Shown here piece after piece: positions 20,179 through 29,262 of a stretch of DNA of 64,000 nt. Both the position numbers and the translations under genes were made by a program. Positions within the stretch are counted from its first letter, which is position 1; the number at the start of each line of letters is the position of its first letter. The stretch is from Chryseobacterium tructae. Its GTDB lineage: Bacteria > Bacteroidota > Bacteroidia > Flavobacteriales > Weeksellaceae. The stretch is from the NCBI RefSeq assembly GCF_030409875.1, contig NZ_JAUFQR010000001.1:1426001-1490000 (forward strand). The letters are read 5' to 3'. The notes under the pieces were generated by a model that was given only the letters and a program-made list of their open reading frames with translations, did not search any database and had not been told where the DNA came from.

Positions 20179-20412
20179 TTAGACTGCCTTTTTTTCTTTC
20201 ACAGTCTTTTTATCTTTTCCTTTTGGGGTATTCTCTGCAGTCTTCGTCTTTGAATCACAGCCTTTATGGTGAGCATCTGAGCACGCTTTTTTGTCCTTTA
20301 CGGAGCACTCTTTTTTATCTTTTCCGGCACAACAGCCTCCTTCTTTAGGCTTTTCCTGAGCATAGCTGAAAGTAAATAAGCTGATGGCAAGAATTGAGAT
20401 GAGTTTTTTCAT
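20179..20412 (-). CDS. Small secreted lysine- and cysteine-rich protein
   Basis: The 77-residue precursor has a signal peptide ending near YAQ (residue 19). The mature part is almost all Lys, Cys, Asp and Glu, with five cysteines in a GGCC, C, C, GC pattern and two histidines (AHHKGC), then a lysine-rich tail. I do not know the family. The composition would suit metal binding or redox protection in the periplasm, but this is inference. It is convergent with holB across a shared terminator and lies downstream of the next gene on its own strand. Confidence 0.6.
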   Translation of the reverse strand: MKKLISILAISLFTFSYAQEKPKEGGCCAGKDKKECSVKDKKACSDAHHKGCDSKTKTAENTPKGKDKKTVKEKKAV

Positions 20413-20459
20413 GATCTAAAATTTTTAAAGTGGCTAAATGTAATATTTTTTTGGGTACT

Positions 20460-21584
20460 CTAAGAATTTTTTAATGATGTTTGAAATTCCTGGAGTTCTT
20501 TTTCCATAAAATCCGGATCATTCAGTTGTTTTCGCATTGATTTAATAGTACCGATGGTGCTTTCTAGAGCAGTTCTGAACCATGGAAATTCCTGGCTTAA
20601 AGAGGTGAGCTTTGCCAAAGCTCTCAAAGAATGATCAGTTTGAGCCAGCTGCACAGCATGTTCATATCTGAAGACAGGGCAGTAGTAATATTCTTCTGCA
20701 ATATAATCCCACCTATCATTATCTGCTTCTGCATTCATCAGGTAGAGCATGGCGAAAATAGAAGAATCTGTATAGCCTTCAGAGAATTTGAAACAATCGA
20801 AAACAGATTGCGTATCATTTTGTTCCATTTTTTTGTCCAATACCTCATGAAACAGCTGATGCGAAAGTTCTTTTTCAGAATGATTTCCTATAATATGAAG
20901 CACCGTTGCATATTCTACTTTTACATTATCGTCTTCCGGATGGTGGTGGTAAGCTGTTTCAATATACTCTTTTGCTGCAGGATTATCCAGCAATACCCGG
21001 TGAAGTTTTGAAAGGGAAACCAGTTCTTCTTTGGTGAAATTTCTCTTGTCCGACATCTTTTGATCAAAATATTGAAGAGCCTTTTGAGGATAACGGTCTT
21101 TAACAAACCTTTCAATAGCCTGCCAGTCTTCTAATTTTTCAAATTGAGATTGATCCCAAAAGCGATAGAATAGGGACAGACGATCCCATTTTGATTGAAT
21201 ACCTGCCCATTCACTGAAAAGTTCTGGATAAGCCTTATGAGCAGTTAGAATATTGCCTTTGTTATCTTCGGACTCAATAGTGATATCAAGACTTGGATCA
21301 GAGTGAAACCTTTTGAATGCTTCAATAATTTCAAGATCAAAACGATTGCCGTCTTCATTTATTAATGCGGCAGTTGTTTCTTCTGTTGATACAATAGTTT
21401 CTTCCATTAATGGAATATTTACTTCTTCAGACAATGGAGTAATTGTTTCTTCTAATGAAATAGGGTTCTCATTGTTAACTGAAGGTGTAATTATTTCATC
21501 CGGAGAATCATTTTTTTTGAAAGCAGCTTCCTTAGTGTGATCTTTTTTCTTCATCCACTTGAAAAGGAAATCAAATAGGCCCAT
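20460..21584 (-). CDS. Uncharacterised helical (TPR-like) soluble protein
   Basis: The 374-residue protein opens with a basic hydrophobic stretch (MGLFDFLFKWMKKK), then about 70 residues of low-complexity Glu/Thr/Ile repeats (EETI, EETT), then a mostly helical domain from about residue 95 with degenerate helical repeats. No catalytic motif is visible. The Glu-Thr spacer resembles a flexible linker between a membrane-proximal N-terminus and the helical domain. It is divergent from the efflux operon. Function unknown. Confidence 0.55.
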   Translation of the reverse strand: MGLFDFLFKWMKKKDHTKEAAFKKNDSPDEIITPSVNNENPISLEETITPLSEEVNIPLMEETIVSTEETTAALINEDGNRFDLEIIEAFKRFHSDPSLDITIESEDNKGNILTAHKAYPELFSEWAGIQSKWDRLSLFYRFWDQSQFEKLEDWQAIERFVKDRYPQKALQYFDQKMSDKRNFTKEELVSLSKLHRVLLDNPAAKEYIETAYHHHPEDDNVKVEYATVLHIIGNHSEKELSHQLFHEVLDKKMEQNDTQSVFDCFKFSEGYTDSSIFAMLYLMNAEADNDRWDYIAEEYYYCPVFRYEHAVQLAQTDHSLRALAKLTSLSQEFPWFRTALESTIGTIKSMRKQLNDPDFMEKELQEFQTSLKNS

Positions 21585-21631
21585 AGACTTTGTTTTTTGT
21601 AAATATAAATTAAATCTATATTAAAAAAATC

Positions 21632-21671
21632 AATCAATCGTTTGATTTTATGTAAAAGTTGTGTAAATTTG
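21632..21671 (+). promoter_or_regulatory. Promoter and probable TetR operator of the efflux operon
   Basis: The -33 TTTG (21641-21644) and the -7 TAAATTTG (21664-21671) are spaced by 19 bases, an excellent flavobacterial promoter 11 bases before the tetR ATG. A perfect inverted repeat, AATCAA-TCGT-TTGATT (21632-21647), covers the -33 element. A repressor bound there would block transcription, so autoregulation by the first gene of the operon is inferred. Confidence 0.6.
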
Positions 21672-21682
21672 CACCCTGAAAA

Positions 21683-22321
21683 ATGAACACTAACATGATT
21701 TCAAAAGAAGAAAATATATTATTCGCAGCAGAAAAGCTCTTTGCGGAAAAGGGTTTTGAAGGAACTTCAACCCGGGAAATTGCAAAAGCGGCTAATGTAA
21801 ACATCTCTATGATCTCGTATTATTTTGGATCAAAAGAAAAACTTTATGAGAAATTGGTTGAATACAGAATGAATGAAGGGCAGTTTTTTTCAAGAGATAT
21901 TGTAGAAAGAACAGACCTTAATGAATGGCAAAAAATTGAAAAAATAATAGACCAGTTTTCTAATAGGATAAGAACTCAAAAATGCTTTTACAGGATCATG
22001 CAGAGAGAACAGCTTCATACCTCTAATCCGCAGATCGTAGAGTTTTTAAAACAAACCAAAATGTCATTCCTCTCTATGTACTCCCGAATACTGGAAAGTG
22101 GTCTTAAGAGTGGCGTTTTTACAAAGAATCCTCTTATTTATCTGCTTCATTCTACCATAAGCGGAACCCTATTTTATGCATTTAATGCTAAAGAAATGTA
22201 TAAAGAGTTTTTGAATGATACAGAAGATGAGGATGTATTTGACGAAAAATTTTATACCGAACTTAATAAACATATAAAACATTTACTAAAAGACCTTTTA
22301 GGTTATGAAGAGAATAAATAA
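21683..22321 (+). CDS. TetR/AcrR-family transcriptional repressor of the efflux operon
   Basis: In this 212-residue protein the N-terminal TetR helix-turn-helix is clear: STREIAKAANVNISMISYYF followed by GSKEKLYEKL (residues about 30-60). The C-terminal helical domain should bind the inducing compound. The stop overlaps the start of the tolC-like gene by 17 bases, so the two are translationally coupled and the repressor is made together with the pump it presumably controls. Confidence 0.9.
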   Translation: MNTNMISKEENILFAAEKLFAEKGFEGTSTREIAKAANVNISMISYYFGSKEKLYEKLVEYRMNEGQFFSRDIVERTDLNEWQKIEKIIDQFSNRIRTQKCFYRIMQREQLHTSNPQIVEFLKQTKMSFLSMYSRILESGLKSGVFTKNPLIYLLHSTISGTLFYAFNAKEMYKEFLNDTEDEDVFDEKFYTELNKHIKHLLKDLLGYEENK

Positions 22322-23621
22322 CTCAGTGATTGCATTATCACTATTCGTAGGAATAGCAAATGCAAATGCTCAGGAGAAAAAGACCCTTTCTCTTGACGAA
22401 GCTGTGCAGCTGGGAATCCAGAACAGCAAGAATCTCAAGATCGATGCAGCCAAGATCGAGGAGGCTACCGCTGATCTTTTGGAAGCTAAAAACAAACAGC
22501 TTCCGGAATTAAAGGTTTCAGGAAGCTATATGTATCTTCCGATAAAACCCAATGTTGATATCAAACTTCCTGGAGTTTCAGGAGGAGCTGGAGGCCCAGA
22601 GGTACACCAGGTAGTATATGGTTCAGCTAATCTTAGCGTTCCAATTTACAGTGGTGGAAGAATCAAATATGGGATTCAGTCAGCAAAATATTTGGTAGAA
22701 GCATCAAAATTAAGCACCGAAAATGATAAGACTGCCATTGCTTATAATGTTGCCCAGGCTTATAACAACTTGTTTAAAGCTAACCAGTCGATAAAGGTTT
22801 TTGAAGAAAATCTTGCTGCTTCCCAAAAGAGAGACGAAACTTTCCTGAAAATGGAAAATAACGGATTGATTGCTAGAAATGACAGATTAAAGGCTAATCT
22901 TCAAACTTCCAATATCGAACTTCAGTTGCTTGAAGCCAAAAACAACTACAATATTGCCAACATCAATATGGATTTGTTATTAGGAATTCCTGAAACTACA
23001 GAAATCGAAGTGGATCAGAATTATATTGAAGAAGGTTCAGATGTAAAACCTGTTGACTTTTACGTAAACGAAGCCAGAGAAAATCGTAAGGATTTACAGG
23101 CTTTAGTTCAACAGAGAAAGGCCGCTGAACTGGGAACAAGGTCAGCTAAAGCAGAAAATCTGCCTTCAATAGCCTTTACCGGAGGATATGTAGCGGCAGA
23201 TATTCCTAAGTTTCTTACAGTTTATAATGCCATTAATGTAGGAATCGGAGTTTCTTATAATTTATCCAATATCTGGAAAGAGAATTCTTCATTAAGACAA
23301 TCTCAGGCTAGAGAAAAGCAGTTAGCAGCTACAGATGAATTACTGAATGATAACATTAAGCTTGATGTGAACAGAGAATACCAGAATACAGACTTTTCTA
23401 AAAAGAGAATTGTTGTTTTCGAAAAATCTGCTGAACAGGCTAATGAAAACTACAGAATTACCAAAAACAAATATGATAACGGTCTTGCAACCATGACAGA
23501 ATTATTGGATGCAGATGCTGCTCAGATTGCCGCTAACGTTGGGGTAATCAGTGCTAAGGCAGATGCTGCATTAGCATACAGAAAACTATTACAGACAACA
23601 GGAACTTTAACAATTAAATAA
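22305..23621 (+). CDS. TolC-family outer-membrane efflux protein
   Basis: The 438-residue protein has a signal peptide (ANANAQ near residue 22), LSLDEAVQLGIQNS at the start of the mature part, and the two repeated coiled/helical OEP domains ending in DADAAQIAANVGVISAKADAALAYRKLLQTTG in outline. It forms the outer-membrane tunnel of a tripartite pump. It overlaps tetR and lies 16 bases before the membrane-fusion gene. Confidence 0.92.
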   Translation: MKRINNSVIALSLFVGIANANAQEKKTLSLDEAVQLGIQNSKNLKIDAAKIEEATADLLEAKNKQLPELKVSGSYMYLPIKPNVDIKLPGVSGGAGGPEVHQVVYGSANLSVPIYSGGRIKYGIQSAKYLVEASKLSTENDKTAIAYNVAQAYNNLFKANQSIKVFEENLAASQKRDETFLKMENNGLIARNDRLKANLQTSNIELQLLEAKNNYNIANINMDLLLGIPETTEIEVDQNYIEEGSDVKPVDFYVNEARENRKDLQALVQQRKAAELGTRSAKAENLPSIAFTGGYVAADIPKFLTVYNAINVGIGVSYNLSNIWKENSSLRQSQAREKQLAATDELLNDNIKLDVNREYQNTDFSKKRIVVFEKSAEQANENYRITKNKYDNGLATMTELLDADAAQIAANVGVISAKADAALAYRKLLQTTGTLTIK

Positions 23622-23637
23622 TCAGATCGAAACCAAA

Positions 23638-24741
23638 ATGGAAAATAATAATACACAGGCAGCTGAACCTAAAAAGAAAAAAAGTTTAGTTTTTCCTATC
23701 ATTTTAGCAGCTGTAGTAATCGGAGGTGGACTCTATGGTTACAGAGCATATAGCTACGGACAGTATCACGAAGAGACTGACGATGCTCAGATTGCTTCCA
23801 ATATGTCACCGGTAATTTCTAAAATCTCAGGATATGTAGCTCAGGTAAAAGTAAAAGATAACCAGTTTGTAAAGAAAGGAGATACGTTGGTGATTTTGGA
23901 TAACAGAGATCAGAAAATGGCTCTTGAACAGGCTCAGGCAGCATTATCTACAGCCAAAAGTAATATTTCAAATGCAGAAGCTACTACAACAGCTACTTCA
24001 AAAAATATCGGTTCTTCAGAAGCAGCGGTAGTAACTGCTAATGCTCAGATTGAAGCAGCAAAAGTAAACGTTTGGAAAACTTCTCAGGATTTGAAGAGAT
24101 ATGCTAATCTTGTAAAAGACCATTCTATTACAGAACAGCAATATGAGCAGGCTTTAGCAGCAAAACAATCTGCAGACAGACAGTTACAGGTTTTGGTTGA
24201 TCAGAGAAATCAAATTGCTCAGCAAACTCATATCGCTTCTTCTCAAACGGCTGCAAGTTCACAACAAATCAGTGTTGCCGGATCTGTTGCTAAACAAAGA
24301 GAAGTAGATGTAGAAAATGCAAAATTGAATTTATCATATACCGTAATCCTTGCGCCTGAAGACGGACATGTAGGAAAAGTGTCTACACAGGCAGGTCAGT
24401 ATCTGCAGGCAGGATCACAGTTGTTTGCTTTGGTTAAAAACGATCAGAAATGGGTTGTAGCCAACTTTAAAGAAACACAGGTAGATAAAATGGTAGAAGG
24501 ACAAAAAGTGAAAATCGAGATTGATGCTTTCCCTGATCAGGAATTTGAAGGAGTGGTAAGTTCTTTCTCTCCGGCTACAGGAGCTACTTTCTCTATTCTT
24601 CCTCCGGATAATGCGAGTGGTAACTTCGTAAAAGTAGTTCAGAGACTTCCTATAAAAATCGATTTTGTAAATCTTGATAAGAATATTGCCAAAAGATTGA
24701 GAACAGGAATGAACGTGAAGGCTGAGGTTGCTTTGAAATAG
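23638..24741 (+). CDS. HlyD/EmrA-family membrane-fusion protein
   Basis: The 367-residue periplasmic adaptor has one N-terminal membrane anchor (SLVFPIILAAVVIGGGLYG, about residues 16-36) and the hallmark ETDDAQIASN segment of EmrA proteins. A biotinyl-lipoyl half motif (VKKGDTLVILDNRD) is followed by a long Ala/Gln-rich coiled coil (about 85-190) and a second lipoyl half with a beta barrel (LNLSYTVILAPEDGHVGKVS). It should link the DHA2 transporter to the TolC-like channel. Confidence 0.92.
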   Translation: MENNNTQAAEPKKKKSLVFPIILAAVVIGGGLYGYRAYSYGQYHEETDDAQIASNMSPVISKISGYVAQVKVKDNQFVKKGDTLVILDNRDQKMALEQAQAALSTAKSNISNAEATTTATSKNIGSSEAAVVTANAQIEAAKVNVWKTSQDLKRYANLVKDHSITEQQYEQALAAKQSADRQLQVLVDQRNQIAQQTHIASSQTAASSQQISVAGSVAKQREVDVENAKLNLSYTVILAPEDGHVGKVSTQAGQYLQAGSQLFALVKNDQKWVVANFKETQVDKMVEGQKVKIEIDAFPDQEFEGVVSSFSPATGATFSILPPDNASGNFVKVVQRLPIKIDFVNLDKNIAKRLRTGMNVKAEVALK

Positions 24742-24833
24742 TATTCATGTACTTACGTAAAATGTATTCATGATGAATTTAAATCATTAATACATCCTAC
24801 ATTTTACATTAATACAAATATTCAAATAAAATT

Positions 24834-26411
24834 ATGCAAGATTCATTAGTAGAATATGGAGCGCGGAGAGTAATCATTACGATTACAGCTATCCTATGTG
24901 CCCTTCTTGAAATTGTAGACTCCACGATTGTTAATGTTGCCTTGAATGAAATGAAGGGGAATCTTGGATCTACACTTTCAGAAGTGGGTTGGGTAATCAC
25001 GGCTTATGCCATTGGTAACGTAATTATAGTACCAATGACAAGCTGGCTTTCCCAGCAATTTGGACGTAGAAATTACTTTGCGGCATCCATCATTATATTT
25101 ACCATATTTTCATTTTTATGTGGAAATGCGACCAATATCTGGGAACTTGTGTTCTTCAGATTGATGCAGGGAATCGGTGGGGGAGCCTTATTGGTAACTT
25201 CACAAACGATCATTACGGAATCTTATCCGATAGAAAAAAGAAGTATGGCTCAGGCTATTTATGGTCTTGGAGTAATCATTGGCCCTACATTAGGTCCGCC
25301 TCTTGGAGGATATATTGTTGATAACTTCAGCTGGCCATATATTTTCTATATTAATATTCCGATTGGAATTGCAGCAACCTTGATGACGCTGCAGTTTGTA
25401 AGAAGTCCGAAATATGCAGAAAAACGCAAAGTCTCGGATGTTGACTGGATTGGAATTGGATTGCTGGCAGTAACTGTGGGTTCATTACAGTTCATTCTGG
25501 AAAGAGGACATGAAGAAGACTGGTTTGAAAGCGGAATGATCGTGGCCTTCACAGTAGCCGCAATTTTAGGATTTATATTATTCCTTTGGAGGGAACTTAC
25601 CTTTAAATATCCTATCGTTGAGCTCAGGGTGCTTAAAAACAGTAATTTAAGAATCGGAACCATGATGTCATTCGTGCTTGGATTTGGGCTTTATGGGTCA
25701 ACGTTTATCGTTCCATTGTATACTCAGAGTATTTTAGGTTGGACGGCACTTCAGTCAGGAGCTTTGATGATTCCGGCAGCTTTAACGACAGCCTTTATGA
25801 TGCCAATTATTGGTAGATTACTGGCAAAAGGAGCGAAACAACAGATTCTGGTTTCTTTAGGATTATTCATCTTCTTTGTCTATAGTTTCTGGGGATATAA
25901 AATTCTGTCACCGGATACCAGTAAAGATGCATTTTTCTGGATGCTGATTGTAAGAGGAGCAGGTTTAGGATTACTGTTTATTCCAATTACTTCCCTATCC
26001 TTAAGTACCTTGAAAGGGCAGGAGATTGGTCAGGGAGCAGCCTTTACCGGGATGATGAGACAGCTTGGAGGATCCTTTGGGATTGCAGCCATTACTACTT
26101 TCATTGCCAATGCAGGTCAGAAGTACAGGAATAATTTAATTTCCCATTTGGATGAAAATAGTTTTGAAGTTCAGCAAAGACTGGCAGCATTAAAGGCTAG
26201 TTTTGTAGCAAAAGGAATGACTCCTGACGCTGCAATGAATGCCGCTTATAAAATGCTCGACTTATCTGTCACCAAACAGGCAACAGTACTGTCTTACATG
26301 GATGTATTCCTTTACCTCGGAATCGTATTCCTGATATGTATTCCGTTTATCTTACTCGTAAAAGAAAGAAAGAGCAAAGAAAAAATAGATTTGAGTGAAG
26401 CCATGCACTAA
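24834..26411 (+). CDS. DHA2-family multidrug efflux MFS transporter (EmrB/QacA type)
   Basis: The 525-residue protein has about fourteen membrane segments. DHA2 hallmarks are visible: EIVDSTIVNVAL in helix 1, motif A-like QQFGRRNYF in the first cytoplasmic loop, and motif C-like GLGVIIGPTLGPPLGG in helix 5. It is the drug:proton antiporter of the tetR-tolC-emrA-emrB operon. Ninety bases separate it from emrA. Substrate range cannot be read from the sequence. Confidence 0.92.
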   Translation: MQDSLVEYGARRVIITITAILCALLEIVDSTIVNVALNEMKGNLGSTLSEVGWVITAYAIGNVIIVPMTSWLSQQFGRRNYFAASIIIFTIFSFLCGNATNIWELVFFRLMQGIGGGALLVTSQTIITESYPIEKRSMAQAIYGLGVIIGPTLGPPLGGYIVDNFSWPYIFYINIPIGIAATLMTLQFVRSPKYAEKRKVSDVDWIGIGLLAVTVGSLQFILERGHEEDWFESGMIVAFTVAAILGFILFLWRELTFKYPIVELRVLKNSNLRIGTMMSFVLGFGLYGSTFIVPLYTQSILGWTALQSGALMIPAALTTAFMMPIIGRLLAKGAKQQILVSLGLFIFFVYSFWGYKILSPDTSKDAFFWMLIVRGAGLGLLFIPITSLSLSTLKGQEIGQGAAFTGMMRQLGGSFGIAAITTFIANAGQKYRNNLISHLDENSFEVQQRLAALKASFVAKGMTPDAAMNAAYKMLDLSVTKQATVLSYMDVFLYLGIVFLICIPFILLVKERKSKEKIDLSEAMH

Positions 26412-26420
26412 ATTTTAATT

Positions 26421-26453
26421 AAAAACCTTCGGATTTTCCGGAGGTTTTTTTTT
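26421..26453 (+). terminator. Rho-independent terminator after the efflux operon
   Basis: AACCTTCGG (26424-26432) pairs with CCGGAGGTT (26438-26446, one wobble) and is followed by nine T residues. It lies ten bases past the transporter stop. Confidence 0.85.
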
Positions 26454-26902
26454 GTGTAAAAAGCATATTTAAAAGAGATTATATGTGATAGGTGTTGTCA
26501 GCTTAATAACCTCATTCTTCCTTCTTCCAGATTTTTTGTCATATTAATTTTTCATTTCTTTTTGTTAAAAATAAAATCACTTATTGGAGAATTTGTTTAT
26601 TTTTTTTAGCTTTACATTACCAAATGAAAAAATATGAATACATTCCCTCACCTCAAAAATACCTCTTCAGGAACTAAGATCAGGAGTACCATTTTCTGAT
26701 GTATATTGATTAGTTTACCCACAACTTTATGAAGTTTTGATGTCTTATGTTTGAATAATGGCAATGTTTGTGATTTTGAATCACGACAAGATGTGGAAAT
26801 GAGCTTGATTGATGATCAAGCAATATTACGTAATTACTACGTCTTTTTACACGATAATATCTGTATTCATTCTCTCTAATAACCTTAAAATTTAAAACGT
26901 AT
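26454..26902. other. 449-base intergenic region with two operator-like palindromes
   Basis: No convincing gene: only 17- and 21-codon ORFs opening at 26625-26636, neither recognisable. Two inverted repeats stand out ahead of the next gene: the perfect GTGATT-TTG-AATCAC at 26770-26784 and CTTGAT-TGATG-ATCAAG at 26804-26820. Their size and position fit regulator binding sites, but the regulator is unknown. Confidence 0.4.
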
Positions 26903-27499
26903 ATGAGCCAGATCCAATTGCCAGAAACCTTTATGGCATTATCAGATTTCAGAAAACATGATGTTTATCTTCCTGAAATAGATCAGAATCAGATGATCTC
27001 AGATTTCTTTCCTGCAACGTTTACAGAACTTACCCAGCGTCTTTCAGATATTACAGGAGCATTTTATGGCGGATTATTGAAACAGGCAGGTAACCTTTAT
27101 GGTGAGGAAGCTATTAATGAACTTTCTACCGCTTTCATGCATGATCTCGGATCAAAAATGGCCTTGAGAATCCTACAAACCAAACCTAATTTGCAACCTG
27201 GAATTCCAGCAGTAGCAAAAATATTGATAGGAGCAGTTTTTACATCCAGTCCCGAATATAATTTTGATTTCAAAGAATTAAATGACCAGAGAGTTGAACT
27301 ACTGATTAAAGGAGTGGACCGTTACCACAAAATCACACAAAGTCTCCAGATCGCAGGACTGTTGAAGTGGCCGGTTATAGAACCTTTTATACAGGGAGTA
27401 TGCGATACTATGGGGCTGGATGTTTTATTTGAAATGAACGTACTGAAGCTTGATCCTGACAGCTCGTGTGCCTATCAAGTAATTGTGGAGGGAAGATAG
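26903..27499 (+). CDS. Conserved soluble protein of unknown function
   Basis: The 198-residue cytoplasmic protein has no signal peptide. Its layout (helical N-terminal half, GAVFTSSPEYNFDF in the middle, a late conserved cysteine in SSCAYQVIVEG) recalls the L-2-amino-thiazoline-4-carboxylic acid hydrolase/V4R-like group, but the resemblance is too weak for a functional name. It stands alone, with operator-like palindromes upstream and repeat DNA downstream. Confidence 0.55.
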   Translation: MSQIQLPETFMALSDFRKHDVYLPEIDQNQMISDFFPATFTELTQRLSDITGAFYGGLLKQAGNLYGEEAINELSTAFMHDLGSKMALRILQTKPNLQPGIPAVAKILIGAVFTSSPEYNFDFKELNDQRVELLIKGVDRYHKITQSLQIAGLLKWPVIEPFIQGVCDTMGLDVLFEMNVLKLDPDSSCAYQVIVEGR

Positions 27500-27804
27500 G
27501 ATTGATTGTAAGATAAAAGATCTAATCATTGAAGGTCAAGATTTGCTTGATTCAATCATGATGATGGCTTTACGTAACCTTATTATTGGTATCAATGATC
27601 CATAAAATATTAATAGGAGCGGGCTAAAGCCCGCTCTCTTTATAAAATATCATGCATCTGGCTTTAGCCAAAACTTAAGAACATCTGAATATATTCATTT
27701 ATATCTTCATCAACATTCTATGTAACTATGTGGTGAAAATTAAACCACATAGCTACATAGGCTTTTTAGGAAAGCAACAGATCATTTCATTGGTGAATCC
27801 TATT
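27500..27804. repeat. Intergenic region holding a bipartite REP-like element and a long palindrome
   Basis: The first hairpin is GAGCGGGCT/AGCCCGCTC (27617-27636) and the second TGGCTTTAGCCA (27659-27670) followed by AAAC. This is the same two-hairpin plan as the elements near 43.05 kb and 53.03 kb. Further on, CTATGTAACTATGTGGT (27718-27734) pairs with ACCACATAGCTACATAG (27744-27760), 17 pairs with one mismatch. This palindrome lies between convergent genes and could also stop transcription. A shorter relative is at 60529-60577. Confidence 0.7.
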
Positions 27805-28818
27805 TTACTTTATATTCTCTATCCATTCAATACCACTGATATCAATTATTTTTAAAGCATGAATTTCATCTTTTTGAAGAATATCCCCAATTTCGATATT
27901 GATATCTGCCTTTGCTCCCAGTGGAATAACAAGGCTGTATTTTCCAGGTTTCACTTTGGTTACATAATGATTTTTAATATGGTCTTTAGAAAACTTTGAG
28001 AGCTCCTTATGATCAAGTTCCTTAAGAATATTGCCGTTTTTATCCAGAATATGAATCCCAATGAGAAAAGAACCATATACATCGGCACCTTCTGTCCTGT
28101 AAACTTCAAATTTTAGGTCAGTATTATTATGTGAAATATGAGAAATCTCAAGCTTGGGCTTTACAGACTTATTATGCAAAGTTCCCCAAACACCTCCATG
28201 AAAATATTGGTTGGTATAGAGGGTAAGTGCAAAAATAATAAGAGAACCTGTCAGCACGAAGACTTTTGGTTGAGAAATAGGCAGTACTCCGGAACCCAGC
28301 CATTGAAACCATTTTTTTTGAGTGAAATGTATATTTTTCTGGATTAAATAACCATCAAAAGAATAAGAGCTACTTCCCGTAAGGAAAAGAACAAAACCAC
28401 CTGCAACTCCCAGCACACCAATCTGCCATTCGTCTAAACAGGTCGTTCCCAACCATCCTGATCCCAATAGAATTCCCAACGCAAGACTGAATATTCCTAT
28501 ACTCATCAATCGGGTAAAGAGGCCAAGAATAATAAATAATCCTACGATAGCTTCGATAATTGTAAAAGTCATCATGGATCTCTGTAAGGCATCCGGATGG
28601 GTAACCAGATATTCTATGATGGGTTTAATTCCTAAGGCATTCGGTAGAAAATGATTGAATTTTTCCCCGATGTATCCCTTTTCATCCGGAATAAGTTTGT
28701 TTTCGAGAATAAGCCTGCGCCAAAAGGCTGAAAAGTAAGTCCATCCGATAACCATTCGGAGAGCTAAAGTATATAATCCGGCCAAATCATAAGACTGGCT
28801 GTTTGTAGTATGTTTCAT
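27805..28818 (-). CDS. DoxX-superfamily membrane protein with DoxD and DoxA-like parts (TQO-like)
   Basis: The N-terminal 190 residues of this 337-residue protein form a DoxD-type four-helix membrane domain (LALRMVIGWTYFSAFWRR, FTIIEAIVGLFIILGLFTR). After a further membrane segment near 190-205, the last 130 residues form a periplasmic beta domain (VYGSFLIGIHILDKNG, KYSLVIPLGA) like DoxA. In Acidianus DoxD and DoxA form thiosulfate:quinone oxidoreductase. The single-chain version is found in Bacteroidetes, where activity is mostly untested. Thiosulfate oxidation is therefore only a possibility. The small gene at 28868-29224 precedes it on the same strand by 49 bases. Confidence 0.7.
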   Translation of the reverse strand: MKHTTNSQSYDLAGLYTLALRMVIGWTYFSAFWRRLILENKLIPDEKGYIGEKFNHFLPNALGIKPIIEYLVTHPDALQRSMMTFTIIEAIVGLFIILGLFTRLMSIGIFSLALGILLGSGWLGTTCLDEWQIGVLGVAGGFVLFLTGSSSYSFDGYLIQKNIHFTQKKWFQWLGSGVLPISQPKVFVLTGSLIIFALTLYTNQYFHGGVWGTLHNKSVKPKLEISHISHNNTDLKFEVYRTEGADVYGSFLIGIHILDKNGNILKELDHKELSKFSKDHIKNHYVTKVKPGKYSLVIPLGAKADINIEIGDILQKDEIHALKIIDISGIEWIENIK

Positions 28819-28867
28819 TGAAGTTTATATTGTATTGTAAAAAACTGATTGTCGTGTAATAAGAGTC

Positions 28868-29224
28868 TTAACCCAGATTCAATTTCAGTCTTTTAAATAA
28901 AATATACTTCGGTGGGCTATTTCCTGTAGTAACCCCTGAGTATTCTTTAAAAAATAATTTGTCTTCCTTGGTATTTTTTGCAGTAGCATTACCATTCCAA
29001 AAAGATCCTTTGCATTTGAATTTTGCTTCAGCTTTTGAAATGGAGATTTTAGAGGAAGTAGTTGAAGTATCACAGCTTAGGGAAAGCCCGGAAGTTATTT
29101 TGACTTTATTTAAGCCGCTGATGTATTGAATGTCAAAAATATCAAGAACATTTCTTTTAACGGAACATGGCGATAATGAAAACACCAGTATAAGCATCGT
29201 AATGATGGCTTTGTAAGTCTTCAT
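28868..29224 (-). CDS. Small exported protein of unknown function
   Basis: Started at ATG 29224 (MKTYKAIITM) the protein is 118 residues. An in-frame ATG seven codons upstream would put charged residues ahead of the signal. The N-terminus is hydrophobic and ends near SLSPCSVKR, which could be a lipobox-like cysteine or a signal-peptidase I site. The rest is rich in Ser, Lys and Thr with a C-x-C spaced pair and no known domain. It sits between an alpha/beta hydrolase and a DoxD/DoxA-like gene on the same strand with short gaps, so it may belong to a three-gene operon. Confidence 0.5.
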   Translation of the reverse strand: MKTYKAIITMLILVFSLSPCSVKRNVLDIFDIQYISGLNKVKITSGLSLSCDTSTTSSKISISKAEAKFKCKGSFWNGNATAKNTKEDKLFFKEYSGVTTGNSPPKYILFKRLKLNLG

Positions 29225-29262
29225 ATGGATTTTGGTGTCTGACATTCCTACAAAACTACACT

